DNA of 64,000 nt from Methanosuratincola petrocarbonis (lineage in GTDB: Archaea > Thermoproteota > Methanomethylicia > Methanomethylicales > Methanomethylicaceae): the NCBI GenBank assembly GCA_030522375.1, contig CP130488.1:1474195-1538194 (forward strand), in the 5' to 3' direction. Shown here one piece after another: positions 40,594 through 50,716 of the stretch (the first letter of the stretch is position 1; every line of letters begins with the position of its first letter). The notes beneath the pieces were generated by a model. It searched no databases. It saw only the letters and a list, made by a program, of their open reading frames with translations, and had not been told where the DNA came from. The position numbers and the translations under genes are program-made.

Positions 40594-41361
40594 ATGACGA
40601 TTGCAGTCCACACTTCTTCGCTCACAAAAAATTTCGGCGAGGTCCGGGCGATCGACCGCCTCTCCCTGGAGATTGAGGAGGGCCAGGTTTATGGGTTGCT
40701 GGGACCGAACGGGTCTGGGAAGAGCACACTCATGAAGATGATGGTGGGGCTGATAAGGCCTGACGCTGGGGAGATCTCGATCTTCGGGGTTCGACCATAC
40801 GAAAAACCGATGGAAGTCAGGCGCATTATCGGGTACGTGCCCGAGACCCCGCGACTCTATGATTTCCTGACTGCACGGGAGTACCTTGAGTTCGTATCCG
40901 ACCTGTATGGGCTCAGCGAGGGAGAGAAGCGGACTAGGATCGGGCATTTCTTGGAGGCTTTCGAGTTGTCGGGCAGGGAGGGCGAGATGCTCAGCGGATA
41001 CTCCCAGGGAATGCGCCAGAAGGTGGCAATAATAGGGGCATTGCTCCACAGGCCCAGGTTGCTGATATTGGACGAGCCGCTGAATGGATTAGACCCCAGA
41101 TCTGCGAAGATTGTGAAGGATCTCCTGAACAGGCTGAGCGAGGAGGGCGTGACGACCATTTTCAGCACCCACATCCTCGAGATTGCGCAGGCAATATGCA
41201 AGAGGGTTGCGATACTGTACGGCGGGTCGCTCGTCTCGGAGGGCACTGTGGAGGAGCTGAAAGATAAGGCTGGGATGCGGGGATCCAGCCTCGAGGAAGT
41301 CTTCTTGATGCTCACAGGAGGGGTCGACGTCCGATCGGTTGTGGAGGAGCTCAGCAGATGA
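40594..41361 (+). CDS. ABC transporter ATPase
   Basis: The 255-residue protein has Walker A GPNGSGKST (about residue 38), signature LSGYSQGMRQK (about 136), Walker B LLILDEPLNGLDP (about 155) and the switch His in FSTHILE. The type is that of ABC-2 exporters (CcmA/DrrA-like). It overlaps the permease gene by 4 bases. The pair likely exports a hydrophobic compound or takes part in envelope upkeep. Confidence 0.92.
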   Translation: MTIAVHTSSLTKNFGEVRAIDRLSLEIEEGQVYGLLGPNGSGKSTLMKMMVGLIRPDAGEISIFGVRPYEKPMEVRRIIGYVPETPRLYDFLTAREYLEFVSDLYGLSEGEKRTRIGHFLEAFELSGREGEMLSGYSQGMRQKVAIIGALLHRPRLLILDEPLNGLDPRSAKIVKDLLNRLSEEGVTTIFSTHILEIAQAICKRVAILYGGSLVSEGTVEELKDKAGMRGSSLEEVFLMLTGGVDVRSVVEELSR

Positions 41362-42986
41362 AGTGGTCGAGGGTAAATGCAATACTTCTCATACTCCTGC
41401 TCTCCCAGATCAGGGGGCGTGGCGAGCGTTCTAAGGGTTGGCTCTCAAAGCCGGCTGGGCTTCTCCAACTTGCCGCAATTGTTTTTGTTGCTTCTTCGTC
41501 CCTCGTCTATGCAGTTCTTGGAGTCGTTCCAGAACCCGAAATCACCTACTTTCGGGCATTGTCGCTCCAGCTGCTGTCCTCGGTACCGCTGATCGTGCTT
41601 TCATTTGTGGTGCTCTATGGGGTATTCTTCGTCATAGGCGACAACGCGCAGTACGCATCGAGCGAAATGGTGAACTACATGCCGATCTCCTCCTCCGAGT
41701 TCGTCTTAGCGTCCTCAGTTTCGACAGTCCTCTCTTACTGCTACATTGTGACTGCAGTGATGGGGGTCTCTCTTGCCCTGGCCGTCAGGTTCGGATTGAT
41801 GGATGCTTGGGCGGTGTCCTCGTTGTTGGCGGCATTTTGCGCATTGATGGGCGGTTTCATTTCAGAGATAATAAAATCCGTCGTTAACCGCGTCTCCTCT
41901 ACATTCTCTAAGAGGGGAGGGAGGGCAGCCATCTTGTCTAGGGCGGTTCTGATAGTCCTCGTCCTTGCCCTCTCACAGGTTCTTTTCAATCCAGGCATAC
42001 TATTCAGAGTCCTTGAGGCTCTCGCGCCGCGGATCCAGGAGTTCTGGTTTGTGCCATTAATGTGGCCTTCGATAGTCGTGGTTGAGGCGGCGGCGGGCGA
42101 CTTTGTAAACGCCGCTTTTTTCTCAGCGGTAACGCTCCTCTTTGGCGGCGCACTGATGCTTGGCGCGGTTGCCGTGAGGTCAAGGTACTGGGTTCCCGTG
42201 CCCGTAACAATCAAAATGCGCAACTCCGAGCTAGGGAAGCCTGACACGCGTTCGGGTCTTAGGGCCGGTTTTGGCAGCCTGCTCTTCACCAGGGCTGAGC
42301 TGGCAGTAATTTCGAAGGATCTCAGGTCACTGGCTAGGAGGAAGGAGATGGTGAGGTTCTGGTCGATCCCTTTCATAATGGTAATACCGTTGTTCCTGAC
42401 GATGGGCTCCATGGACCGATACGAGATATACGGTTATGCCGGCATGTTCTCGTTGATGGGTACTGGGATCTTTGGTCTCTTCCTGTCTGCCATGTCGATT
42501 GGTCAGGAAGGCAGGGCATTGTGGCGCATATTTGCCTCGCCGATAGGTTCCGAGTCATACTTCAAGGCGAAGGCTGTCTTGCCCCTCTCCCTCTCGCTTG
42601 TGTTATCCTTGGTGTTTTCGGTGATCTTCACACTCTTATTCCACTTCGGGTCGAATGCTGCCGCAAGCTTGCTCGTGCTGGGCATTGCGATGGCATGCAT
42701 CTCTGTAAGCGTCGGTCTATATTTCGGCTCGAGATACCCTGAACTGAGCGAGAAGCCCCGGAGCAGCTACATCACAGGCACAGGCATTCTCCTTTCGATG
42801 CTGGTACTGGGGGTGTCGGGGCTAATTTCCGCATCGCCTATAATCCCATACATATTCATGGGCGTTGGCTACGGGCTGTATCCATCGCTCGCAGCCTCCT
42901 TGGCTTTAGGGCTGATCATAGCGTCCGCCTTTTTCATCCTCTCGAAAAGGCAGTTTCGGAAATTGTTCGCAGAGCTCCCAGAATAA
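41358..42986 (+). CDS. ABC-2-type exporter permease
   Basis: The 542-residue protein has about twelve membrane segments in two blocks, separated by a cytoplasmic loop at about 285-330 that includes the basic SLARRKEMVRF. The length and layout fit large ABC-2-like permeases that work as single-chain partners of the ATPase encoded just before. The transported compound is unknown. Confidence 0.8.
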   Translation: MKWSRVNAILLILLLSQIRGRGERSKGWLSKPAGLLQLAAIVFVASSSLVYAVLGVVPEPEITYFRALSLQLLSSVPLIVLSFVVLYGVFFVIGDNAQYASSEMVNYMPISSSEFVLASSVSTVLSYCYIVTAVMGVSLALAVRFGLMDAWAVSSLLAAFCALMGGFISEIIKSVVNRVSSTFSKRGGRAAILSRAVLIVLVLALSQVLFNPGILFRVLEALAPRIQEFWFVPLMWPSIVVVEAAAGDFVNAAFFSAVTLLFGGALMLGAVAVRSRYWVPVPVTIKMRNSELGKPDTRSGLRAGFGSLLFTRAELAVISKDLRSLARRKEMVRFWSIPFIMVIPLFLTMGSMDRYEIYGYAGMFSLMGTGIFGLFLSAMSIGQEGRALWRIFASPIGSESYFKAKAVLPLSLSLVLSLVFSVIFTLLFHFGSNAAASLLVLGIAMACISVSVGLYFGSRYPELSEKPRSSYITGTGILLSMLVLGVSGLISASPIIPYIFMGVGYGLYPSLAASLALGLIIASAFFILSKRQFRKLFAELPE

Positions 42987-42995
42987 GGAGCCTTC

Positions 42996-44720
42996 CTAAA
43001 TCCTGTTTATTATCCCTTCAAGTGCTTCGAGCATCTTCCTTATCCTGCTGTAAGAGAAGAGGAATGCTATGAGGGTGAATGAGATGATGATGGTAAATGA
43101 GAGGATATTGGCTGTCACTCCCCCAGACTCTTGGAACAGCTTTCTTACGAGGGCGGCTGCGCTGAGAATTGCTATCGATGAGATGGCGAGCAGTATGAAC
43201 AAATAGACCGCGTCCCTGAATGCCTTGAGAGCCCTGTTCGCCTCCTGACCTTTGATCTTCAGCACAACCTCGATCGTCTTGTTTATGTCGTGTCCGAGTC
43301 TGACCATCTCAGTCAGTACGATGAGACCTACCATCGTTGCAATCCCTGCTTGGACCACCAGTAGTAAGTCTGGAAAGAGTGGGATCTCATTAAGGATCTG
43401 GATCAAAAGTGACCCTATTGCTGTTATGACTATGATCACTGCTATCTTGCTCCCCATCGACAGCAAGAGCCTGCGCCCCTCCCCCTCCCTGAACATTTTG
43501 CCTATCAGGAATCCAGTCACGCGCGCAGAGAACGTCTCGACGCTCCTTTTGATCCTCTCCGGTACCACTGAAGCTGCCCTGCCTGCATAATATTCATCAT
43601 TCTTGACCAGGATCGAAGCCAAAATTACTGAGGTGATGACAGCGAATGCTGATGCCATGAAAAAGCTGTTGTCTATGAAGCCGTACCTGTAGCCCTCGTT
43701 CGCCACTATGAGCGCGAACTCGCTGATCGGGATCATATAGAACCCAATCCTTATCGCCTTCTCCAGGTTTCTACCGATCAGCCAGGCAGCTGAGGTGAAA
43801 GAGAAGAATTTCAGCCCTATGATTGCAACAGCTATTGCCGCAGCATAAGCAACGCTCTCAAGGCTCTCGATCCTCGGCATTGCAAGTCCGATCGATATGA
43901 AGAACAGTATGGCAAAGAGATCCCTGAGCGAGACCATCCGGTCCATAACTTCCCGTGGGAGGTCTACCGATGAGATTACGAGCCCTGCGATGAAGGCTCC
44001 AAGAGAGAACGAGATCCCCATGTAGTTCCCCAGCCAACCGAATCCGATTGCTGTCGCAAGCAGCAGGAGTACTGTGATCTCTTGCTCGTTCCCTTTTGAG
44101 ACAAAAGAAAAGATCTTCGGCATTACTTGCAGGCTCACGATCAGGACAACTAGTACCGTGATCACGACAAAAGAGATCTGATAGAAGACGTTCTCGACGT
44201 TCAGGCTTCCCAGTTGGGAAAAGGCAGGTATGAGCGAGATCCCAGTCATTACGATGATGTCCTCGATCGTGCCCACGCTCAGTACACGCAACATGGATCT
44301 CTCGGTCAGCCTCCCGCCCGCTTCCACCATCTTAAAGGCTATTGCCGTGCTTGTGTTGAGCGCCATTAGCCCCAAAATCACGCTGACGATGATCGGAAAT
44401 CCAATGGAGACCCCGATTGCCGCCACGAGGAACGCAATGACTGCGAACTCAATCAGAGCAGTCATGCCTATCTCATGGCCGTGCCTCCTGAGGAAACCGA
44501 GTTTCGCGGTTAGCCCTATCTCAAATGCTATCAGCGCTATCCCGATGTTGCTCGCGATAGTTATGTATTCGGAGTTCGGGTCCACAGCGTTGAATACCGG
44601 GCCTATGAGAAGCCCTGCGATAATGTACCCTGCAACAGGCGAGACGTTTATACGATTCAGTAACGTAGCCACAGCTGCAGCAATGAGGAGCGAAAGCGTG
44701 AAGCCTAGCAGGGGATCCAT
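42996..44720 (-). CDS. CPA2-family cation:proton antiporter (KefB/NapA-like)
   Basis: The 574-residue protein has twelve or more membrane segments in the first 390 residues. The family features are GYIIAGLLIGPVF near residue 35, FEIGLTAK near 70, LGAFIAGLVISSVDLPRE near 245 and FFISIGLAMPRIESL near 275. The C-terminal 180 residues hold further hydrophobic segments rather than a TrkA-N domain. It probably swaps sodium or potassium for protons. It lies tail to tail with the ABC permease, 9 bases apart. Confidence 0.85.
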   Translation of the reverse strand: MDPLLGFTLSLLIAAAVATLLNRINVSPVAGYIIAGLLIGPVFNAVDPNSEYITIASNIGIALIAFEIGLTAKLGFLRRHGHEIGMTALIEFAVIAFLVAAIGVSIGFPIIVSVILGLMALNTSTAIAFKMVEAGGRLTERSMLRVLSVGTIEDIIVMTGISLIPAFSQLGSLNVENVFYQISFVVITVLVVLIVSLQVMPKIFSFVSKGNEQEITVLLLLATAIGFGWLGNYMGISFSLGAFIAGLVISSVDLPREVMDRMVSLRDLFAILFFISIGLAMPRIESLESVAYAAAIAVAIIGLKFFSFTSAAWLIGRNLEKAIRIGFYMIPISEFALIVANEGYRYGFIDNSFFMASAFAVITSVILASILVKNDEYYAGRAASVVPERIKRSVETFSARVTGFLIGKMFREGEGRRLLLSMGSKIAVIIVITAIGSLLIQILNEIPLFPDLLLVVQAGIATMVGLIVLTEMVRLGHDINKTIEVVLKIKGQEANRALKAFRDAVYLFILLAISSIAILSAAALVRKLFQESGGVTANILSFTIIISFTLIAFLFSYSRIRKMLEALEGIINRI

Positions 44721-44849
44721 GTGAGCACTCTCAGGACCTATTTAGGGCATGTCTGTTTTTAATTTACCTTCTACTGCAGGCGCAGATTTTTTCGCAAAAA
44801 GGGGCGATGAAAAGGGTGCGATTCAGGACAGGTTTATCTGGCCGTCCGG

Positions 44850-45638
44850 CTATGCCGACAACTCGGCATTGAACGCCTCTGCTTCTCGGATGAATTCTTC
44901 CCTCGCTTCCTTTCCGAACCTGTTGAGCTTCTGTATGGTAATCACCGTCTCGCGGTTTCTCTCAACCGTCCGGATGACCGCGAGCGTCCTCCTGAGGCTG
45001 TTGGTCTTGAAGGTCTCAGATACTTTCACGTGCTTTAGTAGTGCCCTCTCGATCGTGAGCAAGGCGAAATGGTGGAGCACCTGTGTGATGGCGGTTGCGC
45101 GATCATGCTCTTCGGGGGTCGTCTCGAAAACCTTGGCAGACCTGGCGAGCGCCTCCCTGAATCTCTTTAGGGTCTTCGCCTCCCTCAGCACCATGAATGC
45201 TACATCCTTGTCCTTCACTCGCGGGGAAGTGAAGAGCGGGTGTATGCTAGCGTAACCTGCTCGCTGGGGGAGCCTCTTCAGGACCTCTTCAACCACCCCT
45301 ATTTTAACCGATGAAACATCGACAAAGGTGGCATCAGGGCGCATCGTCCCCGCATACTCCTCTGCGAATTTTATCAAGGCCTCGGTGGGTATTGCGGCGA
45401 TAACAACGTCGCTACCGCTGAGTTCGGATATGCCTGCGCTGGACACGCCCAGCCTCTTGGCTAGTGCCCTAGCTTTCTTAGGCTCCCTGCTGCACAAAGT
45501 TACCTTGGCGTTGCCCTTGAGGAGGGTTGCAAGGCACCTCCCCATCCTTCCGGTCCCGATCACTGCAACTCTGAGTAGCTCCCCAGTATCCTCAGGAACC
45601 TCGTCTTTTTCCTCAGCTCCTCTATGGCTGTCCTGCAT
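44850..45638 (-). CDS. tyrA: Prephenate dehydrogenase
   Basis: The 262-residue protein has an N-terminal NAD-binding fold, VAVIGTGRMGRCLATLL, at about residues 24-40, with SREP at the end of the second strand and SSVKIGVVEEVL further on. HPLFTSP, carrying the prephenate-site His, follows near residue 132. A helical dimer domain makes up the rest. It converts prephenate to 4-hydroxyphenylpyruvate for tyrosine. Its start overlaps pheA by 79 bases, which is long, but no later start codon precedes the NAD motif. It is the last gene of the aromatic operon. Confidence 0.88.
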   Translation of the reverse strand: MQDSHRGAEEKDEVPEDTGELLRVAVIGTGRMGRCLATLLKGNAKVTLCSREPKKARALAKRLGVSSAGISELSGSDVVIAAIPTEALIKFAEEYAGTMRPDATFVDVSSVKIGVVEEVLKRLPQRAGYASIHPLFTSPRVKDKDVAFMVLREAKTLKRFREALARSAKVFETTPEEHDRATAITQVLHHFALLTIERALLKHVKVSETFKTNSLRRTLAVIRTVERNRETVITIQKLNRFGKEAREEFIREAEAFNAELSA

Positions 45639-46630
45639 TTCTCATCACCTAAATTCCCTTCAAAATCTAAGAAGAACAGATACTCCCATGGCCTCATGTA
45701 CAGGGGCCTCGAGAGTATCATGGTCACGTTGATTCCGTGCTTCGCGAAGCAGTTGAGCACCGCTGCCAGCGATCCCGGGACGTGGTCTATCGAGAGTATT
45801 AGCGAGGTCTTCTTCCCTGCCTCGGCGCTCCCGCCCTTCTTTATCACCACGAACCTCGTGTAGTTGTTCGGCGAGTCCTCGATCCCCGCCTCGAAGATCT
45901 TCAGCTCGTTTAGCTCGGCTGCGACCTTGCTGCCTATAGCCGCCCCCTTCCGGTCCCTCAGGATGTGCTCAACCGCCCTGGCCGTCGACTCGGTGACGAT
46001 GATCTCCTTGTCGTTGAGGTGCTTTGTGATGTACCCGTCGCACTGCGCAAGCGCCTGCGGGTGCGAGTAGACCCTCTCTATCTGGCTCAGCGCGGTAACC
46101 TCGGGGTCGACGATCAGGTTCTGGTTAATCCTGAAGAGCGCCTCGCCGACTATCGAGACCGGGTACTCGACGAGGCAGTCCAGCGTGTCGTTGACTGCAC
46201 CCTCCAGCGAGTTCTCGAACGGGACCACGCCCAGGTCGGCTCCCCCGAGATCCACCTCCGTGAAGATGTTCCTTATCCTCCTGCTCGGAAGTAGCTTCGA
46301 GGAAGACCCGAAGTACTTCGACGCGACCTCGTGGGAGAAGCTCCCCTCCGGTCCCAGGAAGGCGACCGTGATCGGCCTCTGGACCCTGCGGCACATCGAG
46401 ATCACCTCCCTGTAGACCGACCGTATCCCTTCCGATGGGGCATCCACGGACCTGGCTGCGACCCTCTCCAGGACCCTCCTCTCGCGGTCCAGGTCGAGTA
46501 TCGCGACCCCTCCCTTGGCTACCCCTGCCTTCTTGCACGCCGCCACCCTCTCGTTCAGCAGCCTCACTATCTCCTCGTCTATCCTGTCTATCTCTTTCCT
46601 GATCTCCTCAATTCCCACTCTGATCACCAA
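45560..46630 (-). CDS. pheA: Bifunctional chorismate mutase/prephenate dehydratase (P-protein)
   Basis: The 356-residue protein has three parts. A chorismate mutase helix bundle (about 1-85) contains IRKEIDRIDEEIVRLLNER. The prephenate dehydratase domain (about 88-265) has FLGPEGSFSHEVA, PFENSLEGAVNDTLD and DSPNNYTRFVVI. A C-terminal ACT domain (about 275-356) starts SLILSIDHVPGSLAAVL and probably gives feedback control by phenylalanine. It turns chorismate into phenylpyruvate. It overlaps aroC by 23 bases and tyrA by 79. Confidence 0.93.
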   Translation of the reverse strand: MVIRVGIEEIRKEIDRIDEEIVRLLNERVAACKKAGVAKGGVAILDLDRERRVLERVAARSVDAPSEGIRSVYREVISMCRRVQRPITVAFLGPEGSFSHEVASKYFGSSSKLLPSRRIRNIFTEVDLGGADLGVVPFENSLEGAVNDTLDCLVEYPVSIVGEALFRINQNLIVDPEVTALSQIERVYSHPQALAQCDGYITKHLNDKEIIVTESTARAVEHILRDRKGAAIGSKVAAELNELKIFEAGIEDSPNNYTRFVVIKKGGSAEAGKKTSLILSIDHVPGSLAAVLNCFAKHGINVTMILSRPLYMRPWEYLFFLDFEGNLGDEKCRTAIEELRKKTRFLRILGSYSELQ

Positions 46631-47714
46631 CCCTCCTCGGTATCTTGCCGTCCCTGACCATCAGGTCCGCTATGCAGACCGCGGCGACCGCCTCGACAAC
46701 CGGCAGAGCCCTGACCGCTATGCAGGGATCGTGCCTGCCGCCTACAGCTAGTACCGTCTCATTCCCAGTCCTCAAATCGACCGTCCTCTGGGCCTTCCTT
46801 ATCGAAGGTGTGGGCTTGATGGCGACCCTGAAGATTAGCGGCATCCCGGTTGTCAGCCCGCCCAGCACCCCGCCAGACCTGTTCGTCTCCGTTGCCACCT
46901 TGCCGTCCCTGATAACGAAGCTGTCGTTCGCCTCAGATCCCCTCATCGCTGCAAGGCCGAACCCTGCGCCGAACTCCACTCCCTTGACCCCGGGGATGCT
47001 GAAGACTCCGTGTGCTATCAGCGCCTCGACGGAGTCGAAGAAGGGCTCCCCGATGCCTGCGGGCAGGTTGAGCACCCTGCACTCGACCACGCCACCTATC
47101 GAGTCCCCCTCTTCGGCGGCCCTCTCGATCTCCCCCTCGAATTCCCTCGAAACCCCCTTGTCTGCGCATATTGCGCCATCCAGGGCAGCAGCCTCGATAT
47201 CTTGGTCGCCAACTTCCTTCAGCAGCCTGGTGCCGCCAATCTGCACGATGTGCCCGATGACCTTCACTCCAGACAAAGAGAGTAGCCTCTTGGCCACGGC
47301 CCCTCCCATAACCAAGGATGCGGTCATCCTCCCTGAGAAGAACCCGCCTCCCCTGTAGTCGTTCATGCCGCCGTACTTGACATATGCCTGGAAGTCCGAG
47401 TGGCCAGGCCTGGGCAAGTGCCTGTTCTCCTCGTACCACGATGAGTCCACGTCTTGGTTCTCCACCAGCATCGCAATCGGGCCGCCATTGGTCCGACCGT
47501 TCAGTATCCCGCTGAGAAGCCTGACCCTGTCCGCTTCGCCCCTTGAGCTAGCTAGCCGCCCGCCTGGCCTGCGCCTGTCGAGCTCGCGCTGTATGTCCTT
47601 CTCCCCCAAGGGGATCCCCGCGGGGCACCCCTCGACGACCGCCCCGACGCATGCGCCGTGCGACTCCCCGAAGACCGTGAGCCTGAACTCTTTGCCGAAC
47701 CCGAAACTCATCAT
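46608..47714 (-). CDS. aroC: Chorismate synthase
   Basis: The 368-residue protein starts at the ATG at 47714, overlapping the aroA stop; the longer open frame upstream is aroA read in another frame. It has GESHGACVGAVVEGCPAG at the start, the conserved RPGHSDFQAYVKYGG, and GGRHDPCIAVRALPVVEA near the end, all of which bind the substrate or FMN. It makes chorismate from EPSP, the seventh step of the shikimate pathway. Confidence 0.95.
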   Translation of the reverse strand: MMSFGFGKEFRLTVFGESHGACVGAVVEGCPAGIPLGEKDIQRELDRRRPGGRLASSRGEADRVRLLSGILNGRTNGGPIAMLVENQDVDSSWYEENRHLPRPGHSDFQAYVKYGGMNDYRGGGFFSGRMTASLVMGGAVAKRLLSLSGVKVIGHIVQIGGTRLLKEVGDQDIEAAALDGAICADKGVSREFEGEIERAAEEGDSIGGVVECRVLNLPAGIGEPFFDSVEALIAHGVFSIPGVKGVEFGAGFGLAAMRGSEANDSFVIRDGKVATETNRSGGVLGGLTTGMPLIFRVAIKPTPSIRKAQRTVDLRTGNETVLAVGGRHDPCIAVRALPVVEAVAAVCIADLMVRDGKIPRRVGDQSGN

Positions 47715-49006
47715 CTGGTCACCTCCACCTCTGCACCCAGCCTCTCCAGGTCGGAGAAGAAGCTCGGGTAGCTCTTTGATACACACTCCGCGCCCATTAT
47801 CACTGTCTCGCCGCTTGCGGCTAGACCCGCAACCGCTGCGGCCATAGCTATCCTGTGGTCCCCCTTCGGGTCGATCTCCGTGCCCTTGAGGCTCGAGGGC
47901 CCCTTGACCACGATCTCCTCCCCATCTGCAACCGCGTGACCCCCAAGTCTGTTTATCATGCTGACCACCCCTTCCACCCTGTCGCTCTCCTTGATCCTAA
48001 GCCTTGAGATCCTCCTGAGCGCCGTGACCCCCTCTGCCTGAGTGGCCAGGACCCCCAGCACCGGTACGAGGTCAGGCACCTCTGAGCAGTCGATCTCGAC
48101 TCCCCTCAGCCCTCTCCGGACTACCGTTACGGTGCCGCCGCCGACCGAGACCTCTGCGCCCATCCTCTCCATTATTTCAAGAATTTTCTTGTCACCCTGG
48201 GACGTCCTGATGCTGAGACCAGCGACGGATGCCCTGCCTGCCAGCGCGCCAGCAGCAATCACGAATGCGGCAGAGGAGTAGTCGCCTTCGACAACGAACC
48301 TGCAGCCCTTGAGGGTTTGCCTTCCCGGGACTAGGAATCTCGCCGAAGCGAAGTCCGGAGCCACGACCCCCCCAAACTCCCTCAGCACGTCCAGGCTCAT
48401 CCTGACATACCCAGATGACTCGAGGCTTTTGAGCACCTGTATCGAGGTGTCCGAATCAGCCCTGGTGCAGGATAGTATTAGTGCAGATATGTACTGCGAG
48501 CTTACGTCCCCGCGGATCGAGACGGCGCCGCCCCTGATGCCCCCTCCCTCAACAACCACGGGAGGCAGGCCGTTGCCCCTCGTTGAGAAGCAGCGTGCGC
48601 CGAGTGCGTTCATCGCATCGAGGAGCTCCCCTACTGGTCGCCTCCTCAGGGACTCGTCCCCTGTAATGACCGTTGCCCCGTCTGCAAGCGCAGCGATCGC
48701 TGTGAATAGCCTCATCGAAGTTGCGGACCCCTTGCAGTCGACCACGTCATCAGGAGCCTCGGGGAGTGGAGGAGGTTCTATGAACCATGAGCTCTCGCCC
48801 GCCCTCACCCTCGCGCCCAAGCTCCTTGCGACTGCAGCCGCCACCACCCCGTCGTCAGAGGTCGAGGGGTCGATAATCTCCGTCCTGCCGTCTGCAATCA
48901 GCGCGCAAGCCACCGCCCTCTGGGTAAGGCTCTTCGAAGGGGGTGCCCTGACCGTCCCGTCTACCTCACTCCTCCTGACCACCGCTAGTGCACCCTTACC
49001 ACTCAA
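47711..49006 (-). CDS. aroA: 3-phosphoshikimate 1-carboxyvinyltransferase (EPSP synthase)
   Basis: The 431-residue protein has APPSKSLTQRAVACALIADG near the start, KGSATSMRLF near 90, the DVSSQYISALILS motif near 165 and RLRIKESDRV near 330, ending with GDHRIAMA. These are the phosphate- and shikimate-binding segments of EPSP synthase. The length is standard. It overlaps the shikimate kinase gene by 11 bases and aroC by 4. Confidence 0.96.
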   Translation of the reverse strand: MSGKGALAVVRRSEVDGTVRAPPSKSLTQRAVACALIADGRTEIIDPSTSDDGVVAAAVARSLGARVRAGESSWFIEPPPLPEAPDDVVDCKGSATSMRLFTAIAALADGATVITGDESLRRRPVGELLDAMNALGARCFSTRGNGLPPVVVEGGGIRGGAVSIRGDVSSQYISALILSCTRADSDTSIQVLKSLESSGYVRMSLDVLREFGGVVAPDFASARFLVPGRQTLKGCRFVVEGDYSSAAFVIAAGALAGRASVAGLSIRTSQGDKKILEIMERMGAEVSVGGGTVTVVRRGLRGVEIDCSEVPDLVPVLGVLATQAEGVTALRRISRLRIKESDRVEGVVSMINRLGGHAVADGEEIVVKGPSSLKGTEIDPKGDHRIAMAAAVAGLAASGETVIMGAECVSKSYPSFFSDLERLGAEVEVTR

Positions 49007-49862
49007 TCTTCTCCCCCCTTCTCTCCGAGCTGCCCCTGATCTTGGTCCTGATTATGTGATGTCCGCTGCTCTTCCAGCAGTCCATGATCTCTCCCTCGTA
49101 CTCCGGCTTTGTGACCGCGCATACGGCTGGGCCCTTGCCGCACAGCCCCGCCGAGACTGCCCCCTCCTTGACCGCCTCCAGTATCGGTTCGGCGTCGAAC
49201 CCGAGGATGCTGGACATCGCCAAACCGTTGATGAGCATCGCCTGCCAGATCCTCCCCTCGATCGCTTCGTTGAATGCGATAAGGGCTACCCGCGCATAGC
49301 TCCTGAGGCGCTCCGCGTTGACTTTCCCTGAGTACCTCTTCTCCTCGGGGACAAGGAAGAGCGCAGTCAACTCCTCGGCGTCCCAGCTCCTTAGCACCCT
49401 CATCCCGGCGTTGTCCGTGAGGAACACCCCGCCGAAGAGACTCGCGCACGCGTCATCGAAGGCACCTGTGACCGTCACTCCTGCTTTTTTGGATGCCTGC
49501 ACACCCATCTGGACTACCTCCATCGCCTCGCACTCCCTCCCGAGCGCGTCCAACGTGGCGAGCACGACTGCGTTGGAGGCTGCGCTCGAGCTCTTCATCC
49601 CCCTTGCGGGCGGTATCTCGCTGCGCACCGTGATCCGCGCGCCGCAGCTGATCCCGAACCTTCCCGTGGCTGCCCTGAACGACTCGGCGATTAGAGAAAG
49701 ATCGTCGACCTCCTGGTCTGCGGCCACCGCCTCGACCGCGGGGTCTTCGGTGATCTCCACCTCGGCGACCGTCTTGAGCCAGACCCCGATCGCCCCTCCG
49801 AATCCGGAGGGCATCGCGTTGACTATCGTGGCTGCACCGTAGGATGTGCCTTTCCCCCTCAT
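48996..49862 (-). CDS. aroK: Shikimate kinase, archaeal GHMP type
   Basis: The 288-residue protein is of the GHMP kinase superfamily. IPPARGMKSSSAASNAVVLA at about residues 83-102 is the ATP loop, and GLCGKGPAVCAV near 240 is the third conserved motif. Archaea use this unrelated kinase in place of the bacterial P-loop AroK/AroL. Its place between aroE and aroA supports shikimate as the substrate. Confidence 0.93.
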   Translation of the reverse strand: MRGKGTSYGAATIVNAMPSGFGGAIGVWLKTVAEVEITEDPAVEAVAADQEVDDLSLIAESFRAATGRFGISCGARITVRSEIPPARGMKSSSAASNAVVLATLDALGRECEAMEVVQMGVQASKKAGVTVTGAFDDACASLFGGVFLTDNAGMRVLRSWDAEELTALFLVPEEKRYSGKVNAERLRSYARVALIAFNEAIEGRIWQAMLINGLAMSSILGFDAEPILEAVKEGAVSAGLCGKGPAVCAVTKPEYEGEIMDCWKSSGHHIIRTKIRGSSERRGEKIEW

Positions 49863-50716
49863 GCGCCTGCCCCTCCCCTCACTCTGAGCGCTTCCTCTGC
49901 CGCCTCCCTCATCTCCCCCAAGGGGGCATCGATGCCCGTCCAGATCTCGAATGCCGCAGTCGCCTGCCCGACAAGCATCTCCAGCCCCCCGATGGTAATG
50001 CAGCCCTTTGCCTTCGCCTCCCTCAGCAGCTTGGTCTCGACCGGATTGTAAACGAGGTCGAATACGACCATCCCTGAGCGCAGGACACTACTGTCGACGG
50101 GCATCTCCTCAACTCGGGGCGCCATGCCGAGCGGGGTCGCGTTGATCAGCACATCAGGCAGGGCGTCGCCGAGCCCATCGATACTGGAGGTCCTGCTCTT
50201 GACCCCGAAGAGGGTCCCCAGCCGCCGGGCTAGCCCCTCGGCCTTCGCCGGGTCCCTCCCTGATATTATTATCTCCTCTGGACTCTGCGAGGATGCGATC
50301 GAGATGGCTACCGCCCTCGCCGCCCCGCCGTACCCCAATATTGCCACCCTCCTCCCTGGGAGCCTCCTTCCGCTGAGCGCCCTCAACGCACCCTCACCGT
50401 CCGTATTGTAGCCTACAGCCCTCCCATTTTCGAACTTGACCACATTCACAGCGCCGATCTCTTTCGCTGCCCCCTCAACCGCATCGAGGTGGTCCATGAC
50501 AGCTATCTTGTGCGGTATCGTCACGTTGCATCCCGAGAGCCCGAGTGCCCTGAGCCCAGCCATCGCCTCGCCCAGGTGCCTGCTTGTGACCCTGAATGCC
50601 AGGTATGCCGCATCGACCCCGCGCGCCTCGAACGCCTTGGTGAAGATCTCCGGGCTTATCGAATGATCGACCGGATCCCCGAGTAGGCAGAAGAGCTTGG
50701 TCCTGCTGGTGGTCAC
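49859..50716 (-). CDS. aroE: Shikimate dehydrogenase
   Basis: From the GTG at 50716, which overlaps the aroD stop, the protein has 285 residues. It shows LLGDPVDHSISPEI (residues 10-23), which binds shikimate, NVTIPHKIAVM with the catalytic Lys, YNTDGEGALRAL with the Asp, and an NADP loop VAILGYGGAARAVA. The longer open frame upstream is aroD read out of frame. It reduces 3-dehydroshikimate to shikimate. Confidence 0.95.
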   Translation of the reverse strand: MTTSRTKLFCLLGDPVDHSISPEIFTKAFEARGVDAAYLAFRVTSRHLGEAMAGLRALGLSGCNVTIPHKIAVMDHLDAVEGAAKEIGAVNVVKFENGRAVGYNTDGEGALRALSGRRLPGRRVAILGYGGAARAVAISIASSQSPEEIIISGRDPAKAEGLARRLGTLFGVKSRTSSIDGLGDALPDVLINATPLGMAPRVEEMPVDSSVLRSGMVVFDLVYNPVETKLLREAKAKGCITIGGLEMLVGQATAAFEIWTGIDAPLGEMREAAEEALRVRGGAGA